This document shows positions 53,802 to 64,000 of a stretch of 64,000 nucleotides of DNA, one piece after another; the first letter of the stretch is position 1; each line of letters starts with the position of its first letter. Origin of the DNA: Paragordius varius (Eukaryota; Nematomorpha). A program made the position numbers and the translations under genes. Under the pieces are notes generated by a model. That model was not told where the DNA came from. It did not search any database and saw nothing but the letters and a program-made list of their open reading frames with translations. Location: NCBI GenBank assembly GCA_964247055.1, contig OZ176059.1, positions 3,641,730-3,705,729 on the forward strand, in the 5' to 3' direction.

Positions 53802-55844
53802 TAATATAAGAAATGAATAATGTGAAGCGCAAGTATCATTTTAAAATGACAAATACATATTTAAGCTTAAATAAAAGACCAATGTTTTTACCTGTAAGAT
53901 TATTTTTAAATCCTTCACATAGACTCTACAAATCAAAAAAGAATTGGTTACGTGCATTATTTAAGGTTGATTGTTGAACAAAATCATTATGAATATGAAT
54001 TCTATACAACAATTCAATAATGTTAAGAGCAAGTATCATTTTAAGAAAATACGTATTTAAGCCTAAATAAAAGACCATTGTTTTTACCTATAAGATTATT
54101 TTTAAAATCCCGCACATAGACTTTACAAATCAAAAAAGAATCAGTTACGTGCATTATTCAAGGTTGATTGTTAAAATAGAATTCTATAATATAAAAAATG
54201 AATAATGTGAAGCGCAAGTATCATTTTAAAATGACAAATACATATTTAAGATTAAATAAAAGACCAAATTTACCTACAAGATTAATTTTTAATCTTTCAC
54301 ATAGACTCTACAAATCAAAAAAGAATTCGTTACGTGTATTATTTAAAGTTAATTGTTGAATCATAAAATAGAATTATATAATATAAAAAATTAATAATGT
54401 TAAGCGCAAGTATCATTTTAAGACAAATACGTATTTACAAATAAAAGATTAATATTTTTGCCTATAAGATTATTTTTAAATCCTTCACATAGACTCAACA
54501 AATCAAAAAAGAATTGGTTACGTGCATTATTTAAGGTTGATTCTTAAAATAGAATTCTATAATATAAGAAATGAATAATGTGAAGCGCAAGTATCATTTT
54601 AAAATGACAAATACATATTTAAGCTTAAATAAAAGACCAATGTTTTATTTTTAAATCCTTCACATAGACTCAACAAATCAAAAAAGAATCTGTTACGTGC
54701 ATTATTTAAGGTTGATTCTTAAAATAGAATTCTATAATATAAGAAATGAATAATGTGAAGCGCAAGTATCATTTTAAAATGAAAAATACGTATTTAAGCT
54801 CAAATAAAAGACCAATTTTACCTATAAGATTAATTTTAAATCTTTCACATAGACTCTACAAATCAAAAAACAGTTGGTTACGTGCATTATTTAAGGTTGA
54901 TTTTGGAATCAAAATCATTATGAATATGAATTCTATACAACAATTCAATAATGTTAAGAGCAAGTATCATTTTAAGACAAATACGTATTTAAGCTCAAAT
55001 AAAAGACCAATTTTACCTATAAGATTAATTTTAAATCTTTCACATAGACTCTACAAATCAAAAAAGAGTTGGTTATGTGCATTATTTAAGGTTGATTGTT
55101 GAATCAAAATCATTATGAATATGAATTCTATACAACAATTCAATAATGTTAAGAGCAAGTATCATTTTAAGAAAATACGTATTTAAGCCTAAATAAAAGA
55201 CCATTGTTTTTACCTATAAGATTATTTTTAAAATCCCGCACATAGACTTTACAAATCAAAAAAGAATCAGTTACGTGCATTATTCAAGGTTGATTGTTAA
55301 AATAGAATTCTATAATATAAGAAATGAATAATGTGAAGCGCAAGTATCATTTTAAAATGACAAATACGTATTTAAGCTTAAATAAAAGACCAATGTTTTT
55401 ACCTGTAAGATTATTTTTAAATCCTTCACATAGACTCAACAAATCAAAAAAGAATCAGTTACGTGCATTATTCAAGGTTGATTGTTAAAATAGAATTCTA
55501 TAATATAAGAAATGAATAATGTGAAGCGCAAGTATCATTTTAAAATGACAAATACATATTTAAGCTTAAATAAAAGACCAATGTTTTTACCTGTAAGATT
55601 ATTTTTAAATCCTTCACATAGACTCAACAAATCAAAAAAGAATCAGTTACGTGCATTATTTAAGGTTGATTCTTAAAATAGAATTCTATAATATAAGAAA
55701 TGAATAATGTCAACGCAAGTATCATTTTAAAATGACAAATACGTATTGCTCAAATAAAAGACCAATTTTACCGATAAGATTAATTTTAAATCTTTCACAT
55801 AGACTCTACAAATCAAAAAAGAGTTGGTTACGTGCATTATTTTT

Positions 55845-56304
55845 TTAGTTGTAAAATTATATTCAAAATCCTGCATATAGACTCAACAATCAAATAAGAT
55901 TCATTAACCAAATTAAAACGTATTTATTCATTGTGTTAAACATTGCATTATTTGCGGTAGATTGTTGAATCCAAAAATACTTTTAAGATGGATTCTAAAA
56001 TAAAAATAATTAATAATGCGACAAGCAAGTATCAATTTAGGATGAATACGTATTGAAGTTAAAATAAAAGACCAATGTTTTAGTTGTAAAATTATATTCA
56101 AAATCCTGCATATAGACTCAACAATCAAATAAGATTCATTAACCAAATTAAAACGTATTTATTCATTGTGTTAAACATTGCATTATTTGCGGTCGATTGT
56201 TGAATCCAAAAATACTTTTAAGATGGATTCTAAAATAAAAATAATCAATAATGCGACAAGCAAGTATCAATTTAAGATGAATACGTGTTTAAGCTCAAAA
56301 AAAG
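55845..56304 (+). repeat. D block 10 (2 units), in 1864-bp copy 1
   Basis: Two D units. The first reads GCGGTAGATTG and AATAATTAATAATGCG, private to blocks 10-12. The standard left and right junctions are kept. Confidence 0.87.
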
Positions 56305-57708
56305 ACCAATTTAACCTATGAGATTAATTTTAAATCTTTCAGATAGACTCTACAAATCGAAAAAGAATTGGTTACGTGCATTATTTAAGGTTGATTGTTG
56401 AATTAAAATCATTATAACAATTCAATAATGTTAAGAGCAAGTATCATTTTAAGACAAATACGTTAAGCTCAAATAAAAGACCAATTTTACCTATAAGATT
56501 AATTTTAAATCTTTCACATAGACTCTACAAATCAAAAATGAATTGGTTACGTGCATTATTTAAGGTTGATTGTTGAATCAAAATCATTATGAATATGAAT
56601 TCTATACAACAATTCAATAATGTTAAGAGCAAGTATCATTTTAAGACAAATACGTATTCAAGCTCAAATAAAAGACCAATTTAACCTATGAGATTAATTT
56701 TAAATCTTTCAGATAGACTCTACAAATCAAAAAACAGTTGGTTACGTGCATTATTTAAGGTTGATTTTGGAATCAAAATCATTATGAATATGAATTCTAT
56801 ACAACAATTCAATAATGTTAAGAGCAAGTATCATTTTAAGACAAATACGTATTTAAGCTCAAATAAAAGACCAATTTTACCTATAAGATTAATTTTAAAT
56901 CTTTCACATAGACTCTACAAATCAAAAAAGAGTTGGTTATGTGCATTATTTAAGGTTGATTGTTGAATCAAAATCATTATGAATATGAATTCTATACAAC
57001 AATTCAATAATGTTAAGAGCAAGTATCATTTTAAGAAAATACGTATTTAAGCCTAAATAAAAGACCATTGTTTTTACCTATAAGATTATTTTTAAAATCC
57101 CGCACATAGACTTTACAAATCAAAAAAGAATCAGTTACGTGCATTATTCAAGGTTGATTGTTAAAATAGAATTCTATAATATAAGAAATGAATAATGTGA
57201 AGCGCAAGTATCATTTTAAAATGACAAATACGTATTTAAGCTTTAATAAAAGACCAATGTTTTTACCTGTAAGATTATTTTTAAATCCTTCACATAGACT
57301 CAACAAATCAAAAAAGAATCAGTTACGTGCATTATTCAAGGTTGATTGTTAAAATAGAATTCTATAATATAAGAAATGAATAATGTGAAGCGCAAGTATC
57401 ATTTTAAAATGACAAATACATATTTAAGCTTAAATAAAAGACCAATGTTTTTACCTGTAAGATTATTTTTAAATCCTTCACATAGACTCAACAAATCAAA
57501 AAAGAATCAGTTACGTGCATTATTTAAGGTTGATTCTTAAAATAGAATTCTATAATATAAGAAATGAATAATGTGAGCGCAAGTATCATTTTAAAATGAC
57601 AAATACGTATTGCTCAAATAAAAGACCAATTTTACCGATAAGATTAATTTTAAATCTTTCACATAGACTCTACAAATCAAAAAAGAGTTGGTTACGTGCA
57701 TTATTTTT

Positions 57709-58168
57709 TTAGTTGTAAAATTATATTCAAAATCCTGCATATAGACTCAACAATCAAATAAGATTCATTAACCAAATTAAAACGTATTTATTCATTGTGT
57801 TAAACATTGCATTATTTGCGGTAGATTGTTGAATCCAAAAATACTTTTAAGATGGATTCTAAAATAAAAATAATTAATAATGCGACAAGCAAGTATCAAT
57901 TTAGGATGAATACGTATTGAAGTTAAAATAAAAGACCAATGTTTTAGTTGTAAAATTATATTCAAAATCCTGCATATAGACTCAACAATCAAATAAGATT
58001 CATTAACCAAATTAAAACGTATTTATTCATTGTGTTAAACATTGCATTATTTGCGGTCGATTGTTGAATCCAAAAATACTTTTAAGATGGATTCTAAAAT
58101 AAAAATAATCAATAATGCGACAAGCAAGTATCAATTTAAGATGAATACGTGTTTAAGCTCAAAAAAAG
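57709..58168 (+). repeat. D block 11 (2 units), in 1864-bp copy 2
   Basis: Located exactly 1864 bp after block 10, with the same private variants. Confidence 0.87.
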
Positions 58169-59572
58169 ACCAATTTAACCTATGAGATTAATTTTAAATC
58201 TTTCAGATAGACTCTACAAATCGAAAAAGAATTGGTTACGTGCATTATTTAAGGTTGATTGTTGAATTAAAATCATTATAACAATTCAATAATGTTAAGA
58301 GCAAGTATCATTTTAAGACAAATACGTTAAGCTCAAATAAAAGACCAATTTTACCTATAAGATTAATTTTAAATCTTTCACATAGACTCTACAAATCAAA
58401 AATGAATTGGTTACGTGCATTATTTAAGGTTGATTGTTGAATCAAAATCATTATGAATATGAATTCTATACAACAATTCAATAATGTTAAGAGCAAGTAT
58501 CATTTTAAGACAAATACGTATTCAAGCTCAAATAAAAGACCAATTTAACCTATGAGATTAATTTTAAATCTTTCAGATAGACTCTACAAATCAAAAAACA
58601 GTTGGTTACGTGCATTATTTAAGGTTGATTTTGGAATCAAAATCATTATGAATATGAATTCTATACAACAATTCAATAATGTTAAGAGCAAGTATCATTT
58701 TAAGACAAATACGTATTTAAGCTCAAATAAAAGACCAATTTTACCTATAAGATTAATTTTAAATCTTTCACATAGACTCTACAAATCAAAAAAGAGTTGG
58801 TTATGTGCATTATTTAAGGTTGATTGTTGAATCAAAATCATTATGAATATGAATTCTATACAACAATTCAATAATGTTAAGAGCAAGTATCATTTTAAGA
58901 AAATACGTATTTAAGCCTAAATAAAAGACCATTGTTTTTACCTATAAGATTATTTTTAAAATCCCGCACATAGACTTTACAAATCAAAAAAGAATCAGTT
59001 ACGTGCATTATTCAAGGTTGATTGTTAAAATAGAATTCTATAATATAAGAAATGAATAATGTGAAGCGCAAGTATCATTTTAAAATGACAAATACGTATT
59101 TAAGCTTTAATAAAAGACCAATGTTTTTACCTGTAAGATTATTTTTAAATCCTTCACATAGACTCAACAAATCAAAAAAGAATCAGTTACGTGCATTATT
59201 CAAGGTTGATTGTTAAAATAGAATTCTATAATATAAGAAATGAATAATGTGAAGCGCAAGTATCATTTTAAAATGACAAATACATATTTAAGCTTAAATA
59301 AAAGACCAATGTTTTTACCTGTAAGATTATTTTTAAATCCTTCACATAGACTCAACAAATCAAAAAAGAATCAGTTACGTGCATTATTTAAGGTTGATTC
59401 TTAAAATAGAATTCTATAATATAAGAAATGAATAATGTGAGCGCAAGTATCATTTTAAAATGACAAATACGTATTGCTCAAATAAAAGACCAATTTTACC
59501 GATAAGATTAATTTTAAATCTTTCACATAGACTCTACAAATCAAAAAAGAGTTGGTTACGTGCATTATTTTT

Positions 59573-60032
59573 TTAGTTGTAAAATTATATTCAAAATCCT
59601 GCATATAGACTCAACAATCAAATAAGATTCATTAACCAAATTAAAACGTATTTATTCATTGTGTTAAACATTGCATTATTTGCGGTAGATTGTTGAATCC
59701 AAAAATACTTTTAAGATGGATTCTAAAATAAAAATAATTAATAATGCGACAAGCAAGTATCAATTTAGGATGAATACGTATTGAAGTTAAAATAAAAGAC
59801 CAATGTTTTAGTTGTAAAATTATATTCAAAATCCTGCATATAGACTCAACAATCAAATAAGATTCATTAACCAAATTAAAACGTATTTATTCATTGTGTT
59901 AAACATTGCATTATTTGCGGTCGATTGTTGAATCCAAAAATACTTTTAAGATGGATTCTAAAATAAAAATAATCAATAATGCGACAAGCAAGTATCAATT
60001 TAAGATGAATACGTGTTTAAGCTCAAAAAAAG
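59573..60032 (+). repeat. D block 12 (2 units), in 1864-bp copy 3
   Basis: Located exactly 1864 bp after block 11. Downstream the copy departs from the others: AAATCAAAAAAGAATTGG replaces AAATCGAAAAAGAATTGG near 60081 and the monomer continues as a plain A type. This marks the end of the higher-order repeat. Confidence 0.87.
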
Positions 60033-60085
60033 ACCAATTTAACCTATGAGATTAATTTTAAATCTTTCAGATAGACTCTACAAAT

Positions 60086-61450
60086 CAAAAAAGAATTGGT
60101 TACGTGCATTATTTAAGGTTGATTGTTGAATCAAAATCATTATGAATATGAATTCTATACAACAATTCAATAATGTTAAGAGCAAGTATCATTTTAAGAC
60201 AAATACGTATTTAAGCTCAAATAAAAGACCAATTTAACCTATGAGATTAATTTTAAATCTTTCACATAGACTCTACAAATCAAAAATGAATCAGTTACGT
60301 GCATTATTTAAAAATTGTTGAATCATAAAATAGAATTATATAATATAAGAAATCAATAATGTTAAGCGCAAGTATCATTTTAAGACAAATACGTATTTAA
60401 GCTCAAATAAAAGACCAATTTTACCTATTTTAAATCTTTCACATAGACTCTACAAATCAAAAAAGAATTGGTTCGTGCATTATTTAAGGTTGATTGTTGA
60501 ACAAAATCATTATGAATATGAATTCTATACAACAATTCAATAATGTTAAGAGCAAGTATCATTTTAAGAAAATACGTATTTAAGCCTAAATAAAAGACCA
60601 TTGTTTTTACCTATAAGATACTTTTTAAAATCCCGCACATAGACTTTACAAATCAAAAAAGAATCAGTTACGTGCATTATTCAAGGTTGATTGTTAAAAT
60701 AGAATTCTATAATATAAGAAATGAATAATGTGAAGCGCAAGTATCATTTTAAAATGACAAATACATATTTAAGATCAAATAAAAGACCAATATTTTTACC
60801 TGTAAGATTATTTTTAAATCCTTCACATAGACTCTACAAATCAAAAAAGAGTTGGTTACGTGCATTATTTAAGGTTGATTTTGGAATCAAAATCATTATG
60901 AATATGAATTCTATACAACAATTCAATAATGTTAAGAGCAAGTATCATTTTAAGACAAATACGTATTTAAGCTCAAATAAAAGACCAATTTTACCTATAA
61001 GATTAATTTTAAATCTTTCACATAGCTACAAATTAAAAATGAATTGGTTACGTGCATTATTTAAGGTTGATTGTTGAATCAAAATCATTATGAATATGAA
61101 TTCTATACAACAATTCAATAATGTGAAGCGCAAGTATCATTTTAAAATGACAAATACGTATTTAAGCTTAAATAAAAGACCAATGTTTTTACCTGTAAGA
61201 TTATTTTTAAATCCTTCACATAGACTCAACAAATCAAAAAAGAATCAGTTACGTGCATTATTCAAGGTTGATTGTTAAAATAGAATTCTATAATATAAGA
61301 AATGAATAATGTGAAGCGCAAGTATCATTTTAAAATGACAAATACATATTTAAGCTTAAATAAAAGACCAATGTTTTTACCTGTAAGATTATTTTTAAAT
61401 CCTTCACATAGACTCAACAAATCAAAAAAGAATCAGTTACGTGCACTATT
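60086..61450 (+). repeat. Last satellite monomers before the telomere
   Basis: About seven A, B and C monomers separate the 1864-bp repeats from the telomere. Private changes include TTTAAAAATTGTTG near 60308, TTGGTTCGTGC near 60469 and AGATACTTTTTAAAATC near 60617. The final B monomer is cut at GTGCACTATTTAAGG (CACT for CATT), where TTAGGG repeats begin. Confidence 0.88.
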
Positions 61451-61462
61451 TAAGGGTTTGGG
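61451..61462 (+). other. Satellite-telomere junction
   Basis: The satellite word TTATTTAAGG continues as AAGGGTTTGGG and then perfect TTAGGG. The satellite normally reads TTTAAGGTTGATT here. TTAAGGTT matches TTAGGGTT at seven of eight positions, so the junction falls on telomere-like bases. One variant unit, TTTGGG, lies at 61457-61462. Confidence 0.85.
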
Positions 61463-63406
61463 TTAGGGTTAGGGTTAGGGTTAGGGTTAGGGTTAGGGTT
61501 AGGGTTAGGGTTAGGGTTAGGGTTAGGGTTAGGGTTAGGGTTAGGGTTAGGGTTAGGGTTAGGGTTAGGGTTAGGGTTAGGGTTAGGGTTAGGGTTAGGG
61601 TTAGGGTTAGGGTTAGGGTTAGGGTTAGGGTTAGGGTTAGGGTTAGGGTTAGGGTTAGGGTTAGGGTTAGGGTTAGGGTTAGGGTTAGGGTTAGGGTTAG
61701 GGTTAGGGTTAGGGTTAGGGTTAGGGTTAGGGTTAGGGTTAGGGTTAGGGTTAGGGTTAGGGTTAGGGTTAGGGTTAGGGTTAGGGTTAGGGTTAGGGTT
61801 AGGGTTAGGGTTAGGGTTAGGGTTAGGGTTAGGGTTAGGGTTAGGGTTAGGGTTAGGGTTAGGGTTAGGGTTAGGGTTAGGGTTAGGGTTAGGGTTAGGG
61901 TTAGGGTTAGGGTTAGGGTTAGGGTTAGGGTTAGGGTTAGGGTTAGGGTTAGGGTTAGGGTTAGGGTTAGGGTTAGGGTTAGGGTTAGGGTTAGGGTTAG
62001 GGTTAGGGTTAGGGTTAGGGTTAGGGTTAGGGTTAGGGTTAGGGTTAGGGTTAGGGTTAGGGTTAGGGTTAGGGTTAGGGTTAGGGTTAGGGTTAGGGTT
62101 AGGGTTAGGGTTAGGGTTAGGGTTAGGGTTAGGGTTAGGGTTAGGGTTAGGGTTAGGGTTAGGGTTAGGGTTAGGGTTAGGGTTAGGGTTAGGGTTAGGG
62201 TTAGGGTTAGGGTTAGGGTTAGGGTTAGGGTTAGGGTTAGGGTTAGGGTTAGGGTTAGGGTTAGGGTTAGGGTTAGGGTTAGGGTTAGGGTTAGGGTTAG
62301 GGTTAGGGTTAGGGTTAGGGTTAGGGTTAGGGTTAGGGTTAGGGTTAGGGTTAGGGTTAGGGTTAGGGTTAGGGTTAGGGTTAGGGTTAGGGTTAGGGTT
62401 AGGGTTAGGGTTAGGGTTAGGGTTAGGGTTAGGGTTAGGGTTAGGGTTAGGGTTAGGGTTAGGGTTAGGGTTAGGGTTAGGGTTAGGGTTAGGGTTAGGG
62501 TTAGGGTTAGGGTTAGGGTTAGGGTTAGGGTTAGGGTTAGGGTTAGGGTTAGGGTTAGGGTTAGGGTTAGGGTTAGGGTTAGGGTTAGGGTTAGGGTTAG
62601 GGTTAGGGTTAGGGTTAGGGTTAGGGTTAGGGTTAGGGTTAGGGTTAGGGTTAGGGTTAGGGTTAGGGTTAGGGTTAGGGTTAGGGTTAGGGTTAGGGTT
62701 AGGGTTAGGGTTAGGGTTAGGGTTAGGGTTAGGGTTAGGGTTAGGGTTAGGGTTAGGGTTAGGGTTAGGGTTAGGGTTAGGGTTAGGGTTAGGGTTAGGG
62801 TTAGGGTTAGGGTTAGGGTTAGGGTTAGGGTTAGGGTTAGGGTTAGGGTTAGGGTTAGGGTTAGGGTTAGGGTTAGGGTTAGGGTTAGGGTTAGGGTTAG
62901 GGTTAGGGTTAGGGTTAGGGTTAGGGTTAGGGTTAGGGTTAGGGTTAGGGTTAGGGTTAGGGTTAGGGTTAGGGTTAGGGTTAGGGTTAGGGTTAGGGTT
63001 AGGGTTAGGGTTAGGGTTAGGGTTAGGGTTAGGGTTAGGGTTAGGGTTAGGGTTAGGGTTAGGGTTAGGGTTAGGGTTAGGGTTAGGGTTAGGGTTAGGG
63101 TTAGGGTTAGGGTTAGGGTTAGGGTTAGGGTTAGGGTTAGGGTTAGGGTTAGGGTTAGGGTTAGGGTTAGGGTTAGGGTTAGGGTTAGGGTTAGGGTTAG
63201 GGTTAGGGTTAGGGTTAGGGTTAGGGTTAGGGTTAGGGTTAGGGTTAGGGTTAGGGTTAGGGTTAGGGTTAGGGTTAGGGTTAGGGTTAGGGTTAGGGTT
63301 AGGGTTAGGGTTAGGGTTAGGGTTAGGGTTAGGGTTAGGGTTAGGGTTAGGGTTAGGGTTAGGGTTAGGGTTAGGGTTAGGGTTAGGGTTAGGGTTAGGG
63401 TTAGGG
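61463..63406 (+). repeat. Telomere, (TTAGGG)n, 324 perfect units
   Basis: The tract is 1944 bp of uninterrupted TTAGGG by direct reading. The G-rich strand runs 5'->3' rightward, the correct polarity for a right-hand chromosome end. The long ORF across it, alternating Val-Arg, is an artefact of a 6-bp repeat without stop codons in that frame. The tract will form G-quadruplexes and shelterin-type binding sites in organisms that have those proteins. Confidence 0.98.
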
Positions 63407-63810
63407 TTGGGATTAGGGTTAGGGTTAGGGTAGGGTTAGGGTTAGGGTGTAGGTTAGGGTTAGGGTTAGGGTTAGGGTTAGGGTTAGGGTTAGGGTTAGG
63501 GTAGGGTTAGGGTTGGTGGTATGTAGGGTTAGGGTTAGGGTTAGGGTTAGGGTTAGGGTTGGGTTAGGGTTTGGGGTTAGGGTTAGGGTTGGGTTGGGGT
63601 TGGGGTTGGGGTTAGGGTTAGGGGTAGGGTTAGGGTTAGGGTTAGGGGGTGGGGTTGGGGTTAGGGTTGGGTGAGGGTTAGGGGTTGGGTGAGGGGTGGG
63701 GGAGGGTAGGTTAGGGTTAGGGGGAGGGGGGGTTGGGTAGGGTTAGGGTTAGGGGTGTGGTGGGGTTGGGGGTGGGGGTGGGGGTGGGGGTGGGTAGATA
63801 GGGCGTGAGG
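63407..63810 (+). repeat. Degenerate G/T-rich telomere-like tract
   Basis: From 63407 the repeat breaks down progressively: first isolated variants (TTGGGA, TAGGG, GTGTAGG), then TTGGGG and GGGGT runs, ending in repeated TGGGGG near 63760-63794. There is no satellite sequence in it. The decay increases away from the chromosome, which is unexpected for telomerase-made DNA. Confidence 0.85.
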
Positions 63811-63834
63811 GGAAGAAGAAGAGGAGGGTGGTAA
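63811..63834 (+). other. GAA-rich transition patch
   Basis: GGGGAAGAAGAAGAGGAGGG interrupts the G/T-rich tract immediately before the TTAAAG array. On the opposite strand it reads CTTCTTCTT, a string known as a nanopore miscall of CCCTAA repeats. No other feature is visible. Confidence 0.6.
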
Positions 63835-64000
63835 GTTAAAAGTTAAAGTTCAAGTTAAAGTTAAAGTTAAAGTTAAAGTTAAAGTTAAGTTACAGTAAAG
63901 TTAAAGTTAAAGTTAAGTTAAGTTAAGTTAAGTTAAAGTTAAAGTTAAAGTTAAAGTTAAAGTTAAAGTTAAAGTTAAAGTTAAAGTTAAAGTTAACGTT
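63835..64000 (+). repeat. TTAAAG hexamer array, likely miscalled telomere
   Basis: The last 166 bp are mostly AGTTAA/TTAAAG units, with pentameric AGTTA slips near 63886 and 63915-63931. The hexamer is TTAGGG with two G to A changes in phase, so the period and the TTA part of the telomere repeat are retained. It runs to the window edge. It may be an altered telomeric repeat, but a systematic base-calling error is more likely. Confidence 0.75.

Larger units (their letters stand above)
54865..60085 (+). repeat. Tandem 1864-bp higher-order repeat, about 2.8 copies
   Basis: AAAAAACAGTTGG is placed so that CAGTTGG begins at 54871, 56735 and 58599. The D-unit marker ORFs are at 55928, 57792 and 59656. 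Both sets give exactly 1864 bp. Copies 2 and 3 share AATGTGAGCGC and AAGCTTTAATAAAAG, whereas copy 1 has AATGTCAACGC and AAGCTTAAATAAAAG. Copies 2 and 3 are therefore the youngest pair. All carry ACGTATTGCTCAAAT and CCGATAAGATT, which are not seen elsewhere in the window. Confidence 0.92.
53802..61450 (+). repeat. Subtelomeric satellite array, distal block
   Basis: The satellite resumes in the same orientation and the same monomer phase after the transposon, beginning TAATATAAGAAATGAATAATG. It contains A, B, C and D units and runs without interruption to the telomere. It includes the variant GATTTTGGAATC at 54899, 56763, 58627 and 60879. This changes the TGA that normally closes the A-monomer ORF and fuses adjacent ORFs into runs of 92-118 codons. 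I regard these as accidental. Confidence 0.95.

Noticed and set aside
1-61450. Centromeric satellite
   Set aside because: A monomer size near 190 bp and higher-order repeats would fit, but the array abuts a perfect telomere. Only a telocentric chromosome would reconcile this, and nothing here supports that.
61441-63504. 687-codon ORF of alternating Val-Arg
   Set aside because: It is the stop-free reading frame of the TTAGGG repeat and has no start context or non-repeat content.

Overview
The window is a eukaryotic chromosome end read outward, from subtelomere to telomere. It is extremely A+T-rich and holds no convincing protein-coding gene, tRNA or rRNA. Organism: the telomere repeat is TTAGGG, which fits most animals other than arthropods and nematodes, filamentous and early-diverging fungi, kinetoplastids and some algae. 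It argues against most insects (TTAGG), nematodes (TTAGGC), typical plants (TTTAGGG) and most ciliates. I cannot name the species.

Layout: (1) 1-51357 and 53802-61450 are one continuous head-to-tail satellite of about 188-195 bp monomers, all in the same orientation. Monomer classes, named here for convenience: A, 195 bp; B, about 188 bp, with a 16-bp palindrome containing HindIII; C, about 188 bp, with a 4-bp deletion; D, a diverged 235-bp class with a roughly 45-bp extra segment. D occurs only as 12 short blocks of 2 or 3 units, all distal to 15.37 kb. The array is a mosaic of higher-order repeats. Tandem periods readable from markers are 948, 777, 388, about 1503-1506 and 1864 bp. Multi-kilobase duplications sit at constant offsets of 4964, about 5524-5716, 5109, 9803, 12410, 17519, about 3178 and 3212 bp. 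(2) 51358-53801 is a single 2444-bp foldback DNA transposon inserted into one B-type monomer. It has arms of about 1 kb in inverted orientation, a 463-bp unique spacer, 12-bp perfect ends beginning CACAG, and a 3-bp TAA target-site duplication. The ends and duplication length best fit the CMC (CACTA/EnSpm-like) group, as a non-autonomous member. (3) 61451-63406 is the telomere: a short imperfect junction and then 324 perfect TTAGGG units with the G-rich strand running 5'->3' toward the end of the window. (4) 63407-64000 is increasingly degenerate G/T-rich sequence, then a GAAGAAGAAG patch, then a TTAAAG-type array. This order is the reverse of what telomere biology predicts and resembles known telomere base-calling errors.

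The parts do not work together as a gene system. The history they record is amplification of a satellite family by unequal exchange or conversion near a chromosome end, one late transposon insertion, and a telomere added directly to a satellite monomer. The best leads are the foldback element with its outward-facing duplicated ORF, the 12 D blocks sharing fixed junctions, the recent 1864-bp higher-order repeat beside the telomere, and the suspicious distal tail.
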